NCBI GenBank assembly: GCA_023150835.1
Contig: JAKLKB010000135.1
Coordinates: forward strand, 1-18,562
DNA: 18,562 nt
Reading direction: 5' to 3'
Source: Myxococcota bacterium
Lineage (GTDB): Bacteria; Myxococcota_C; UBA6777
The notes below the pieces were generated by a model, which did no database searches, was not told where the DNA came from, and worked only from the letters and a program-made list of their open reading frames with translations. How positions within the stretch are numbered: position 1 is the stretch's first letter; every line of letters starts with the position of its first letter. Positions 1 through 6,692 of the stretch are shown here, one piece after another. A program made the translations under genes and the position numbers.

Positions 1-336
1 GCCTTCCAAGGTTTGATGGGTGGCGGTCAAGCCGGTGGCGCAGGCGGCCTCGGTGGCGCAGCAAACATGGGCCAGTTCCCCCAAATGCCCAACCCCGTCA
101 ATCCCACAGGAAACCTCGGCAACAACATCATGGGTCCCCAACAAGGTGCCATGAACCAACTCCAAGGTCTCCAAAACCAGATCGCTGGTACCGATATCGG
201 CGCACTCAACAAAAACCCCGCCGGCATGATGAAGCTCCAAGAAGATATGCAAAAAATGCAAGAGATGTTTGAGACCATGTCCAAGATCTCCAAAAAACTC
301 CACGACATCACCATGTCCATCCTCCGCAACATCTGA
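1..336 (+). CDS. Glycine-rich protein with needle-like C-terminus, copy 1 (5' end outside window)
   Basis: The frame is open from base 1 and ends at TGA 334-336. There is no start with a ribosome binding site inside the window, so this is the C-terminal 111 residues of a longer protein. It matches the last 336 bases of copy 2 (1552-1887) with about seven base differences, only one of which changes a residue (G to N in the glycine-rich part). The last 68 residues (from M-G-P-Q-Q-G-A-M) form a predicted helical module shared by all three copies. The family was not recognised with certainty. The C-terminus resembles type III secretion needle subunits, as explained under copy 2. The position at the window edge suggests that further copies may lie upstream. 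Confidence 0.85.
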   Translation, partial: AFQGLMGGGQAGGAGGLGGAANMGQFPQMPNPVNPTGNLGNNIMGPQQGAMNQLQGLQNQIAGTDIGALNKNPAGMMKLQEDMQKMQEMFETMSKISKKLHDITMSILRNI

Positions 337-356
337 TCCCTCTCTGCGGCCCCTTC

Positions 357-389
357 AAAGCCTCCTTCCCTTCGGGTTGGGGGCTTTTT
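357..389 (+). terminator. Rho-independent terminator after copy 1
   Basis: The hairpin arms are AAAGCCTCC and GGGGGCTTT with an inner CCC/GGG stem around a TTC loop and a TT/TT internal mismatch. A T5 tract follows. It starts 21 bases after the stop codon and is repeated after copies 2 and 3. Confidence 0.85.
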
Positions 390-957
390 GCATTTCTCTT
401 CCCCCCGCTTCTTTCCAACCCGCGCATCCCGCGATACTTCCTCAACCACCAAAGCCCACCATCCATCCGCCGACGTGGAGCGCTGCCCCAAACCCCGCAA
501 GGAAGCGCGGCTGCCTTGATCCCGTATCGGCGAACAGAGCGCAGGCGCTCAACACAACGACTCTGTCGCTTGCGCGTTCGCGAACACGGCTTTCTTTGGG
601 ACTCTGCGGCACTCCTGCTCAAATCAGAGGGTGTCTAAAGGAAGAAAAACCCCAAGGAATCGGGAGGACAGGCATCGCGTCAGCCTCGGAGCAGACGCAA
701 ACAAGGTGTGGTTCGCTGTTCTGCCTCGTGCCTACGGTCGCTTCGATGGCCCTATTCTTTCCCCTCGCGGCAGCTGCGTGGCTTTGCGAGCGTCGCAAGG
801 AGAGGGGTGAGGGCGACGCGATCTGTACCCCTGTCAGGGAGAGGGCGGGGTTGGGGAGGGTGAGGGGACATCACAAGACGTCCATTCCTTCGATGTTTCT
901 GTCTACCAGTCCAAAAGCTCTCGCTATGTTAGATACCCTCTCAGATCAGCAACCCAT

Positions 958-1017
958 GATCACGAAGGCGATCACACGATCACGAAAGCGATCACACGAT
1001 CACGAAAGCGATCACGC
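958..1017. repeat. 20-bp GATC-rich tandem repeat, 3 units
   Basis: Three head-to-tail units (958-977, 978-997, 998-1017) of consensus GATCACGAAAGCGATCACAC differ at one or two positions. A partial fourth unit begins at 1018. Each unit holds GATCAC twice, so the tract has six evenly repeated GATC sites plus one. It lies 330 bases upstream of copy 2. Confidence 0.9.
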
Positions 1018-1276
1018 GATCACGGCTCGAATAGAAAAGTGTTTTGCCCATGTATCGGTCTTTTTTGTATCAAGTGCATGATCTCGTGCAGTCGATCAAC
1101 GAACGCTTAAACCCTTGCAACACAAGATCCCCGAAAAATAAAAAATCAACGACGACGGGCCTTTAGAACATTTTTTGAAAAGGTCGAAAATTATCCGCAA
1201 CACCCAAAAGGCACAAAGCGATACTAGAGTTGAAAGCTGAGGGAAAAAACACTCCCCGCAAAACAACTCACAACTC

Positions 1277-1297
1277 AACCCAAGGTTGGGTTACAAT
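1277..1297 (+). promoter_or_regulatory. Possible operator dyad overlapping a TACAAT -10 box
   Basis: AACCCAA-GG-TTGGGTT (1277-1292) is a perfect 7-bp dyad with a two-base centre. It runs directly into TACAAT (1292-1297), a good match to a sigma-70 -10 hexamer, 50 bases before the start codon of copy 2. No convincing -35 box is found at the usual distance, so a regulator-dependent promoter is possible. This is inference from pattern only. Confidence 0.3.
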
Positions 1298-1347
1298 AAA
1301 ACAGTTCGCCTCGTTGTTGAGGCCAAACAAATCAAAGGAGATTCATC

Positions 1348-1887
1348 ATGCTTCCACTCGCAGGTATCGCAGCAAAATTCGCAGCCCCTATCCTCGGTAA
1401 AGTGCTCGGTGGCGTTCTTGGTGGTGCAGGTGGCGGCGCAGGCGGCCTTCTCGGTGGTATCCTCGGCGGCGGTGGTCAAGGTCTCATGGGCGGCATCATG
1501 AAAATGCTCGGTGGTGCCAATCCCTTCGGCATGATCAACCAAGCCATGCAAGCCTTCCAAGGCTTGATGGGTGGCAATCAAGCAGGTGGCGCAGGCGGCC
1601 TTGGTGGCGCAGCAAACATGGGCCAGTTCCCCCAAATGCCCAACCCCGTCAATCCCACAGGAAACCTCGGCAACAACATCATGGGTCCCCAACAAGGTGC
1701 CATGAACCAACTCCAAGGTCTCCAAAACCAGATCGCTGGTACTGATATCGGCGCACTCAACAAAAACCCCGCTGGCATGATGAAGCTCCAAGAAGATATG
1801 CAAAAAATGCAAGAGATGTTTGAGACCATGTCCAAGATCTCCAAAAAACTCCACGACATCACCATGTCCATCCTCCGCAACATCTGA
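1348..1887 (+). CDS. Glycine-rich protein with SctF (type III needle)-like C-terminal module, copy 2
   Basis: A 179-residue protein. ATG 1348 is preceded by AAAGGAG (1334-1340) at seven bases. Residues 1-60 are hydrophobic and glycine-rich with an amphipathic start (MLPLAGIAAKFAAPILGK). Then come INQAMQAFQGLMGG, a glycine/alanine linker, FPQMPNPVNPTGNLG, and a 68-residue helical C-terminus (112-179). In that module IGALNKNPAGMMKLQ is followed by a long helix ending HDITMSILRNI. Placed without gaps against YscF as I remember it, N-P-A, L-Q, the late D-(I/L) and the final I-L line up, and the module is about the length of a needle subunit (roughly 80 residues). This suggests a helical hairpin around an NP turn. 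Needle function is a hypothesis: no other type III genes are in the window, and known needle proteins lack the glycine-rich N-terminus. No secretion signal is evident. Confidence 0.85.
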   Translation: MLPLAGIAAKFAAPILGKVLGGVLGGAGGGAGGLLGGILGGGGQGLMGGIMKMLGGANPFGMINQAMQAFQGLMGGNQAGGAGGLGGAANMGQFPQMPNPVNPTGNLGNNIMGPQQGAMNQLQGLQNQIAGTDIGALNKNPAGMMKLQEDMQKMQEMFETMSKISKKLHDITMSILRNI

Positions 1888-2340
1888 TCCCTCTCTGCGG
1901 CCCCTTCTCAAAGCCTCCTTCCCTTCGGGTTGGGGGCTTTTTGCATTTCTCTTCCCCCCTCCCGCTTCTAATTCTTTCTCTTCCCCCGCTTCTCTCTAAT
2001 ACGAGACCCATCGAGCCGCGCTCCCTGCGGGGTGTGCGAACTCTCTCCCCATCAAACAATCTGTTGTGATCGAGAATCTTTGCGATCATCCTTGATGGGC
2101 CTTCTTTTCGTTTGCGATCTCTTTTGGGCCTTCTTTTCGTTTGTGAGCATCCACTCTGCGCGATCATGATCCAAGGATGCGTTGGGGATATGGATAACTC
2201 TTTGATATTGAACCGATATTAGAAAATCTAAAAAAACAAGAAACGGATCACACACACAGACGATACTTATCTCGAAACAAACACGGTGGGCAGCGTCCTC
2301 ACCGACACAAAACAAAAACAACTTTGTAAGGAGAACGAAT
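1888..2340. other. Spacer between copies 2 and 3
   Basis: It holds the copy 2 terminator and then a pyrimidine-rich stretch. TAATACGAGA near 1998 resembles the left end of the inverted-repeat element at 11854. There is an 18-bp direct repeat (2097-2114 and 2126-2143, GGGCCTTCTTTTCGTTTG). From about 2190 the DNA is A/T-rich, as expected for the promoter of copy 3, but I cannot assign -35/-10 boxes with confidence. No gene is seen. Confidence 0.65.
1910..1942 (+). terminator. Rho-independent terminator after copy 2
   Basis: It has the same hairpin and T-tract as after copy 1, starting 23 bases after the stop. The duplication that made copies 1 and 2 therefore included the terminator. Confidence 0.85.
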
Positions 2341-2859
2341 ATGCTAGGAGCACTCGGCGGAATCACCAACCAAATCCTCAAAAGCGCAGTGGGCGGCGGC
2401 TTTGGCGCGCTCGGTGGCATCGCAGGCCAGATGGCACAAAGCCTTGTCGGCAGCATCGCAGGTGGCCTCGGTGGCATGGGTGGAATGGGCGGCGCAGGCG
2501 GTGGGTTTGGTATCCTCAATCAAGCCATGCAAGCTTTCCAAGGTCTCTTTGGCGGCATGAACCCCGGAAACGTGGGTGGTGCGCTCGGTGGTGGCGGTTT
2601 CCCCCAATTCCCCAACCCCGTCAACCCCACAGGCAATCTCGGCGGCGGTATCATGGGTCCCCAACAAGGCGCCATGAACCAACTCCAAGGTCTCCAAAAC
2701 CAGATCGCTGGTACCGATATCGGCGCACTCAACAAAAACCCCGCTGGCATGATGAAGCTCCAAGAAGATATGCAAAAAATGCAAGAGATGTTTGAAACCA
2801 TGTCCAAGATCTCCAAAAAGCTCCACGACATCACCATGTCCATCCTCCGCAACATCTGA
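2341..2859 (+). CDS. Glycine-rich protein with SctF (type III needle)-like C-terminal module, copy 3
   Basis: A 172-residue protein. ATG 2341 is preceded by TAAGGAG (2327-2333) at seven bases. The N-terminal half differs clearly from copy 2 (MLGALGGITNQILKSAVGGG) but keeps the same plan: a hydrophobic glycine-rich start, LNQAMQAFQGLFGG, a glycine-rich linker, FPQFPNPVNPTGNLG, then the C-terminal 68 residues (105-172), identical in protein to copy 2. Over the last 207 bases the two genes differ at only about four positions, all synonymous, whereas the 5' halves are strongly diverged. That pattern fits gene conversion or a recent module swap. The role is unknown; the SctF-like reading is the same hypothesis as for copy 2. 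Confidence 0.85.
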   Translation: MLGALGGITNQILKSAVGGGFGALGGIAGQMAQSLVGSIAGGLGGMGGMGGAGGGFGILNQAMQAFQGLFGGMNPGNVGGALGGGGFPQFPNPVNPTGNLGGGIMGPQQGAMNQLQGLQNQIAGTDIGALNKNPAGMMKLQEDMQKMQEMFETMSKISKKLHDITMSILRNI

Positions 2860-2884
2860 TCCCTCCCCTCCCTTCGGCCTCTTC

Positions 2885-2917
2885 AAAGCCTCCTTCCCTT
2901 CGGGTTGGAGGCTTTTT
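2885..2917 (+). terminator. Rho-independent terminator after copy 3
   Basis: AAAGCCTCC and GGAGGCTTT pair perfectly around the inner CCC-TTC-GGG hairpin, and a T5 tract follows. This is the best-paired of the three matching terminators. Confidence 0.9.
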
Positions 2918-2986
2918 GCGTCTCCGCTGTGGCCCACGAATCGGGGCTTTTTGCGTCTCCGCTGTGGCCCACGAATCGGGGCTTTT
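2911..2986 (+). repeat. 35-bp tandem repeat carrying two extra terminator-like hairpins
   Basis: Two identical 35-bp units (2911-2945 and 2946-2980) and the start of a third follow the copy 3 terminator. Across each unit boundary lies GCCC-ACGAATCG-GGGC followed by T5 or T4 (stems 2932-2947 and 2967-2982). The main terminator is thus followed by two weaker ones. The repeat may simply be a slippage product of the terminator tail. Confidence 0.8.
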
Positions 2987-3086
2987 CGCCTCTCTGCTCC
3001 TCCTCACAACCACTTTTCGCTTTTTTCCACACGCCTGCTCTTGTACACTCGTTTCTTCTGAAATGTGCTTTTGCGAGCCTGTTGTT

Positions 3087-3093
3087 CGGAGAG
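3087..3093 (+). promoter_or_regulatory. Ribosome binding site deciding the start of the YkgJ-like gene
   Basis: CGGAGAG lies five bases before ATG 3099. The reading frame stays open upstream to 2916, but that part runs through the 35-bp repeat and has no ribosome binding site, so 3099 is preferred. Confidence 0.7.
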
Positions 3094-3098
3094 ATCGG

Positions 3099-4097
3099 AT
3101 GTCACAAGAATTTTTTCGCCTTGGCGCGATCAACCTTGCGCCTTGTTGGGAGCCGATGATCCACCCTTCGATCCGCGCCCTAACCTTCCCACCCGTCCCC
3201 CAAGTCGATTGCAACAATTGCCGCATGGTGAATGCGCGCCTTTTTCCTGCGCATGTGAAATGTTGTAGTCGCACCCCTGATCTCCCTAATTTTTTGATCG
3301 GCTCGTTGCTTGTCGAAGGCCCCGAAACGCATGGAAAACAGGTGGTTCGCGATTGGATTGTCCAACGTCGAACCGATCCGTTGTATGCGCTGGTTCCGCC
3401 TCAACGCCGCCAAGAAGAATCGGGTCTTCATTCCTTTGAGGCTTGGCCTGTTTGCCCGATGTACAAGGAGGGTGGTTGTTCGATCTACGCCCACCGACCG
3501 TATGTTTGCATGGGATACCATTGCTTTTTTCCCGATCCTCCCGAACTGTACGCTTTTTGGAATAGCCTTTCTTCTTTGTTGGCTTTGATCTCTGTGTGCG
3601 CCTCGCAGTTTCTTGCGATCCGATGTGGTCTCGATACGCAAAGCTTTCGCCGCGCATGGGGCGCGTTTCCCAACGAAGAAGAGGCGTGGCCGGACAGTCA
3701 ACAGCTCGATCCCAACCTGCATCAGCAACTGTGGGCATCTCTTGGCGCACCTTCCGAATTTTACCAACGCTGTTATCGCTACATCCTCGATCACCGAGAG
3801 ACCATCCTTTACGAACTGGATCAATTCCGCCGCGAGCAGTTGATCCGCTTCCTTGCGGTCGAAGATCACCCCGATCCACTACGCGAACACGTGATCCGTC
3901 AACAACCCACCGAACCCTCGCCGATCGCCCCTGAACCAGAGGATCACAAACGATACATGAAAGAACTCATCCTTGGGCCTGATAAACATCGCTGGACTTT
4001 TCGCGAGATCGAAGGCCACGTCCTCTGGTATTATCACCGCGTCTTTGCAAAGTCCCATCCCTCCGATGTCTTCTCACCCGACGCACCCAATCCTTAA
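3099..4097 (+). CDS. YkgJ-like cysteine-cluster (putative metal-binding) protein
   Basis: A 332-residue protein. Cysteines cluster as DCNNC (38, 41), KCC (55, 56), C119 and GGCSIYAHRPYVCMGYHC (127, 137, 142). The pattern C-x-x-C, CC, then G-C-S-I-Y-x-x-R-P-x-x-C matches the CxxCxxCC family (YkgJ/UPF0153, PF03692), thought to bind zinc or iron or an iron-sulfur cluster; no enzymatic activity is established. The C-terminal 190 residues are predicted helical, rich in Glu, Arg and Trp, and not recognised. This protein is longer than simple YkgJ proteins, with about 60 residues between the CC pair and C119. No signal peptide is seen, so it is probably cytoplasmic. The stop lies 29 bases before the next ATG, suggesting an operon with the methyltransferase. 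A weak promoter candidate is TTGTAC at 3041 with TGTGCT 17 bases on. Confidence 0.8.
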   Translation: MSQEFFRLGAINLAPCWEPMIHPSIRALTFPPVPQVDCNNCRMVNARLFPAHVKCCSRTPDLPNFLIGSLLVEGPETHGKQVVRDWIVQRRTDPLYALVPPQRRQEESGLHSFEAWPVCPMYKEGGCSIYAHRPYVCMGYHCFFPDPPELYAFWNSLSSLLALISVCASQFLAIRCGLDTQSFRRAWGAFPNEEEAWPDSQQLDPNLHQQLWASLGAPSEFYQRCYRYILDHRETILYELDQFRREQLIRFLAVEDHPDPLREHVIRQQPTEPSPIAPEPEDHKRYMKELILGPDKHRWTFREIEGHVLWYYHRVFAKSHPSDVFSPDAPNP

Positions 4098-4126
4098 ATC
4101 TTCTCCACACAGGAAGGATCGTCGTG

Positions 4127-4882
4127 ATGTTGTTTCTCCAAGATCCCGCCGAATCAAAGCTACAACGGCTCTTTCAACGCGTTGTCTCCCATCTTCACCG
4201 CCTCACTTTTTCGCTCACCTTTCCTCTCTACGAATGGCTGTATCTTCTCTGGTCTTGCCCCGAGATGCTTCCGTCCCTTTGGCGGATCTTGAGTTTTTCG
4301 TGGGGGCGTGATCCCTATACCGCGATCACGCGGATGCCACACGATCTGCGCGAACACCGTCATCCCGATGATCTGGTGTACGGCGAGATCATCCTCCCCA
4401 CGTTTGATCGGATCTTGCGATCTCTTCAACTCGGAGCAACCGATCGCTTTGTCGATCTCGGATGTGGACGGGGCCGGCTTGTGATGATGGCCGCTGCAAG
4501 GGGGATTCGAGCGCATGGCATCGAGCTTGTCCCGCTGCATCTTCGCTGCGCCAAGTATGCCGCTTCACCCTATCTTCCGCTGGCCTCCTTTGAACAAGCC
4601 GATATCCTTCAGGCTGATCTTTCACAAGCGACCGTCTTTTGGGCTTCTGGAACTTGTTGGAGCGATCCCCTTCGCGAGCAGATCGCTGCGCGTATCGCGC
4701 AACTTCTCCCAAATACCCGCGTGATCTCCGTCTCCTCGCCGCTTCCTCACCCTCAACTGGAGACCCTTTGCACCTTCTACGGTTGGACCACATGGGGCCG
4801 CGACGCCTTCTTTCTTCAACGTGTCCTCCCCAAACCCCAAGAAGCCCTTCCACCCGCATCTTTCCCATCACTCGGGACTTGA
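4127..4882 (+). CDS. DOT1-like class I SAM-dependent methyltransferase
   Basis: A 251-residue protein. AGGAAGGA (4111-4118) precedes ATG 4127 at eight bases; a GTG at 4124 directly before it is an alternative start. Residues 30-60 are hydrophobic and Trp/Leu-rich, perhaps a membrane-associating helix. DDLVYGEIILPTFDRIL (81-97) precedes motif I VDLGCGRGR (109-117). GIEL (131-134) supplies the acidic residue expected to bind the SAM ribose, and QADILQADLS (157-166) fits the later motifs. The order VYGE then DLGxGxG resembles the DOT1 fold (PF08123) and related bacterial methyltransferases; it does not imply histone methylation. The substrate is unknown. It is probably co-transcribed with the cysteine-cluster gene 29 bases upstream. 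No clear intrinsic terminator follows; only a short GAGTTC/GAACTC inverted repeat (4917-4939) without a T-run is present. Confidence 0.85.
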   Translation: MLFLQDPAESKLQRLFQRVVSHLHRLTFSLTFPLYEWLYLLWSCPEMLPSLWRILSFSWGRDPYTAITRMPHDLREHRHPDDLVYGEIILPTFDRILRSLQLGATDRFVDLGCGRGRLVMMAAARGIRAHGIELVPLHLRCAKYAASPYLPLASFEQADILQADLSQATVFWASGTCWSDPLREQIAARIAQLLPNTRVISVSSPLPHPQLETLCTFYGWTTWGRDAFFLQRVLPKPQEALPPASFPSLGT

Positions 4883-5147
4883 CTGCACAAACCCTCACAT
4901 GACCTCTTGCATACTTGAGTTCAAAACGTGCGAGAACTCTACAGGTCGAACCCGTCAACAAACTCCAACACGACATCTTGCGCGCTGGCGATGCTGCTTT
5001 TGCGACATCTCGTCAAACACACCGCAGGAAAATCTCTTCGAGAAAGATTTGCGCCCCACATCAAAAAGCCCTAGATTGCTCGTGTTTGTGCGATACCCCA
5101 GACGCTTTTTGCGTGTGACATATCGCGGCATGGATCTTGTTGTCGGC

Positions 5148-5250
5148 GCGTGGGCCTCTCGATCTCGGCGCATTTGCCTTCAAACGTAGGGGCAGCCCCC
5201 TGTGGCTGCCCAGCCATCGCGTGGGCCTCTCGATCTCGGCGCGTTTGCCT
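5148..5250. repeat. 32-bp direct repeat flanking a GGGCAGCC hairpin
   Basis: Bases 5148-5179 and 5219-5250 are identical except for one A/G change, with starts 71 bases apart. Between them lies the perfect 8-bp stem GGGCAGCC/GGCTGCCC (5190-5211, loop of six). The same stem recurs at 5326-5347, so this is probably a fragment of a dispersed intergenic repeat family. Confidence 0.8.
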
Positions 5251-5286
5251 ATCGCAAGAGGCCGTCTTTTGGAGGCGATCTTTGAG

Positions 5287-5403
5287 TGATACGAAAGCCG
5301 CCCGTTGTTTGATCGCAATAGGTCGGGGCAGCCCCCTGTGGCTGCCCAACCACAGGGCGTCTACGTACTGCCTTTTGTGTACACTTCACTCGGATATCGC
5401 ATT
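5287..5403. mobile_element. Degenerate MITE-like element (copy A, related to 11854-11972)
   Basis: These 117 bases align by eye along their length with the 119-bp element between hflX and the cysteine-repeat gene. Shared parts are the left end (TGATACGAAAGCCGC against TAATACGAGATCCGC), CGTTGT-TGA-CG, the GGGGCAG...TGCCC hairpin, the segment AACCACAGGGCGTCT (AATCACAGGGTGTCT in the other copy), and the right end CGGATATCGCATT. The terminal inverted repeats are eroded here. It encodes no protein. A non-autonomous transposable element is an inference; no transposase is present. Confidence 0.5.
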
Positions 5404-5457
5404 CGGCACTCGAATCGCTGTTTTTCTGTCTTGCCCCGTTGATCGGAGCTATTCGTC

Positions 5458-6465
5458 ATGGTCAAATTTTTCTTCGGACAACATTTTTGGATCTTTATCG
5501 TGTTCTTTCTCACCAGCGCGAGCTACCTCAGCGCTCTGAGCGTCAATCATCTCTTGCGTCTTTCGATCAAGCCCGCTGCAAGCGCCCCATTGATCGCAAG
5601 TGAGGACGGCGATCTGCAACTCGCCAAAACCCGCAAAGATGCACGCGTGATCCTTCAAAGCAACAACATCTTCGACCCCAACGCCAAACCCATCACTCCC
5701 CAAGAAGCCGCAGCCATCGACAAATCCAAAGAGAAAAAACCAACCCCCAAAAAGATCGATGAGTTCGGTTGCCCTCCCGTCGACGAACAACGCGAATACC
5801 CTGAGTCCCAGATCCGAAACCTCTGGATCAAAGGAACCAGCGTCGCAAGCGATCCCCGCTACAATCTCGCCGCCTTCTATCTGGATGTCGAAAACGCCAA
5901 GCCCGTGTATGACCAAAAAGCACCTTGGCAAAAAACCACCCGCACCGTCGAGATCTTTCGGGTCGGCGATACCCTCGCCACGACACCTGCAAAGCTGTGT
6001 TTTATCGGTGCGCGCCGCGTGGTGTTGATCCATCGCAATACCCTCGAACAGATCTCCCTCGATCCCAAATCCAAAAAAGGTGCAAAACCCAAGCTATTCG
6101 GGGCTTTTGGAGTCGGGCAAACCGAAGAGGAATTCAAAGCCGATCGGGTCGATGATCGCACCATCCAACGCTCTCTTGTTCAAGACTGGCTCGCCAACCC
6201 CATGCAGCACGCCATGAGCGCTCGCGTCATGCCACACTACGAAGGCGGTCAATCCGCAGGCTTTCGCCTCGTTTGGATCAAAGAAGGCTCGATTTATTCC
6301 AAACTTGGCCTCCAAAGCGGCGATGTTCTCCAGCAGATCAACGGCAAAACTCTCTCCGTCGGTAGCGCCCTCGGCCTTATGTCCCAACTCCCCTTCGCCA
6401 AAAATCTCTCCGTCAACCTCATCCGCCAAGGCGTCCGCCAATCCATCAACTTCAATATCAAATGA
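5458..6465 (+). CDS. gspC: Type II secretion system protein GspC (inner-membrane, PDZ type)
   Basis: A 335-residue protein. ATG 5458 follows GGAG (5445-5448) at nine bases. It has a short cytoplasmic N-terminus, one transmembrane helix (10-28), a linker with SNNIFDPNAKP (68-78) recalling the N-L-F motif of GspC, and a Lys/Pro-rich spacer. Next is a homology-region domain (about 118-205: RNLWIKGTSVA, FRVGDTL, RRVVLIHRNTLEQISL), which in GspC contacts the secretin GspD. The C-terminal PDZ domain (about 255-335) has GFRLVWIKEGSIYSKLGL, SGDVLQQINGKTL and LIRQGV. The domain order and single membrane anchor are those of GspC, which links the inner-membrane platform to the secretin. No other gsp genes lie nearby. 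Other PDZ proteins such as DegS are less likely because there is no protease domain. No T-rich terminator is visible; a weak CCTCA/TGAGG stem lies at 6496-6511. Confidence 0.85.
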   Translation: MVKFFFGQHFWIFIVFFLTSASYLSALSVNHLLRLSIKPAASAPLIASEDGDLQLAKTRKDARVILQSNNIFDPNAKPITPQEAAAIDKSKEKKPTPKKIDEFGCPPVDEQREYPESQIRNLWIKGTSVASDPRYNLAAFYLDVENAKPVYDQKAPWQKTTRTVEIFRVGDTLATTPAKLCFIGARRVVLIHRNTLEQISLDPKSKKGAKPKLFGAFGVGQTEEEFKADRVDDRTIQRSLVQDWLANPMQHAMSARVMPHYEGGQSAGFRLVWIKEGSIYSKLGLQSGDVLQQINGKTLSVGSALGLMSQLPFAKNLSVNLIRQGVRQSINFNIK

Positions 6466-6692
6466 TCTTTCCCCCTTTCAGATATCACAAAACACCCTCA
6501 AAAATCTGAGGCTGCTTGAGTCCTTCCACCGCGTTTCGAACCCTGCCACAAGAAACACATCTGTCTGATAAACAAAAGAAAAACGACGTGATCTTTCCCT
6601 TCGGTATATGCCTTGCGTTCCTGCCTTTTTGACAAGACTCCCCACACCTGATTTTTTGCAGGGAACCCCCCTCAAGCCAAGGAGACGAAAGC

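Larger units (their letters stand above)
337..1347. other. 1-kb gene-free spacer between copies 1 and 2
   Basis: No convincing gene is present. After the terminator the sequence is C-rich and G-poor, then GC-rich with short inverted repeats. One example is TTGCGA-GCG-TCGCAA (784-798), next to G-rich text around 800-870 of the kind seen in dispersed intergenic repeats. Bases 514-532 match 10162-10180 at 18 of 19 positions. A 20-bp tandem repeat lies at 958-1017. From about 1100 the DNA becomes A/T-rich, as expected for the promoter of copy 2. An open frame running to 1081 is mostly arginine, proline and serine with no domain and is rejected. Confidence 0.7.
4883..5457. other. Repeat-rich spacer upstream of gspC
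   Basis: No gene is supported. The spacer holds a 32-bp direct repeat (5148-5179 and 5219-5250, 31 of 32 identical). It has two copies of a GGGCAGCC...GGCTGCCC hairpin (5190-5211 and 5326-5347). The second hairpin is the core of a MITE-like element at 5287-5403. Short open frames here have no domain and follow the repeats. The gspC promoter should lie in or just after the element, but no clear boxes are visible. Confidence 0.7.

Noticed and set aside
958-1017. CRISPR array
   Set aside because: The units are directly abutting with no unique spacers.
269-1081. 270-residue open frame on the plus strand
   Set aside because: It starts inside copy 1 in another frame, passes through the terminator and the 20-bp repeats, and its product is low-complexity Arg/Pro/Ser text with no domain or ribosome binding site.
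1348-2859. Double-glycine bacteriocin precursors
   Set aside because: GG pairs occur throughout the N-terminal half and do not mark a leader. The conserved part is a long C-terminal helix, not a small Cys-rich or cationic core, and no immunity or transporter gene is nearby.
2916-3098. Upstream extension of the YkgJ-like gene
   Set aside because: It would translate the 35-bp tandem repeat and terminator tails; ATG 3099 has a good ribosome binding site.
6629-6657. Sigma-70 promoter for the beta-propeller gene
   Set aside because: TTGACA is a perfect -35 box, but the expected -10 position holds only a T-run, so I do not call it.
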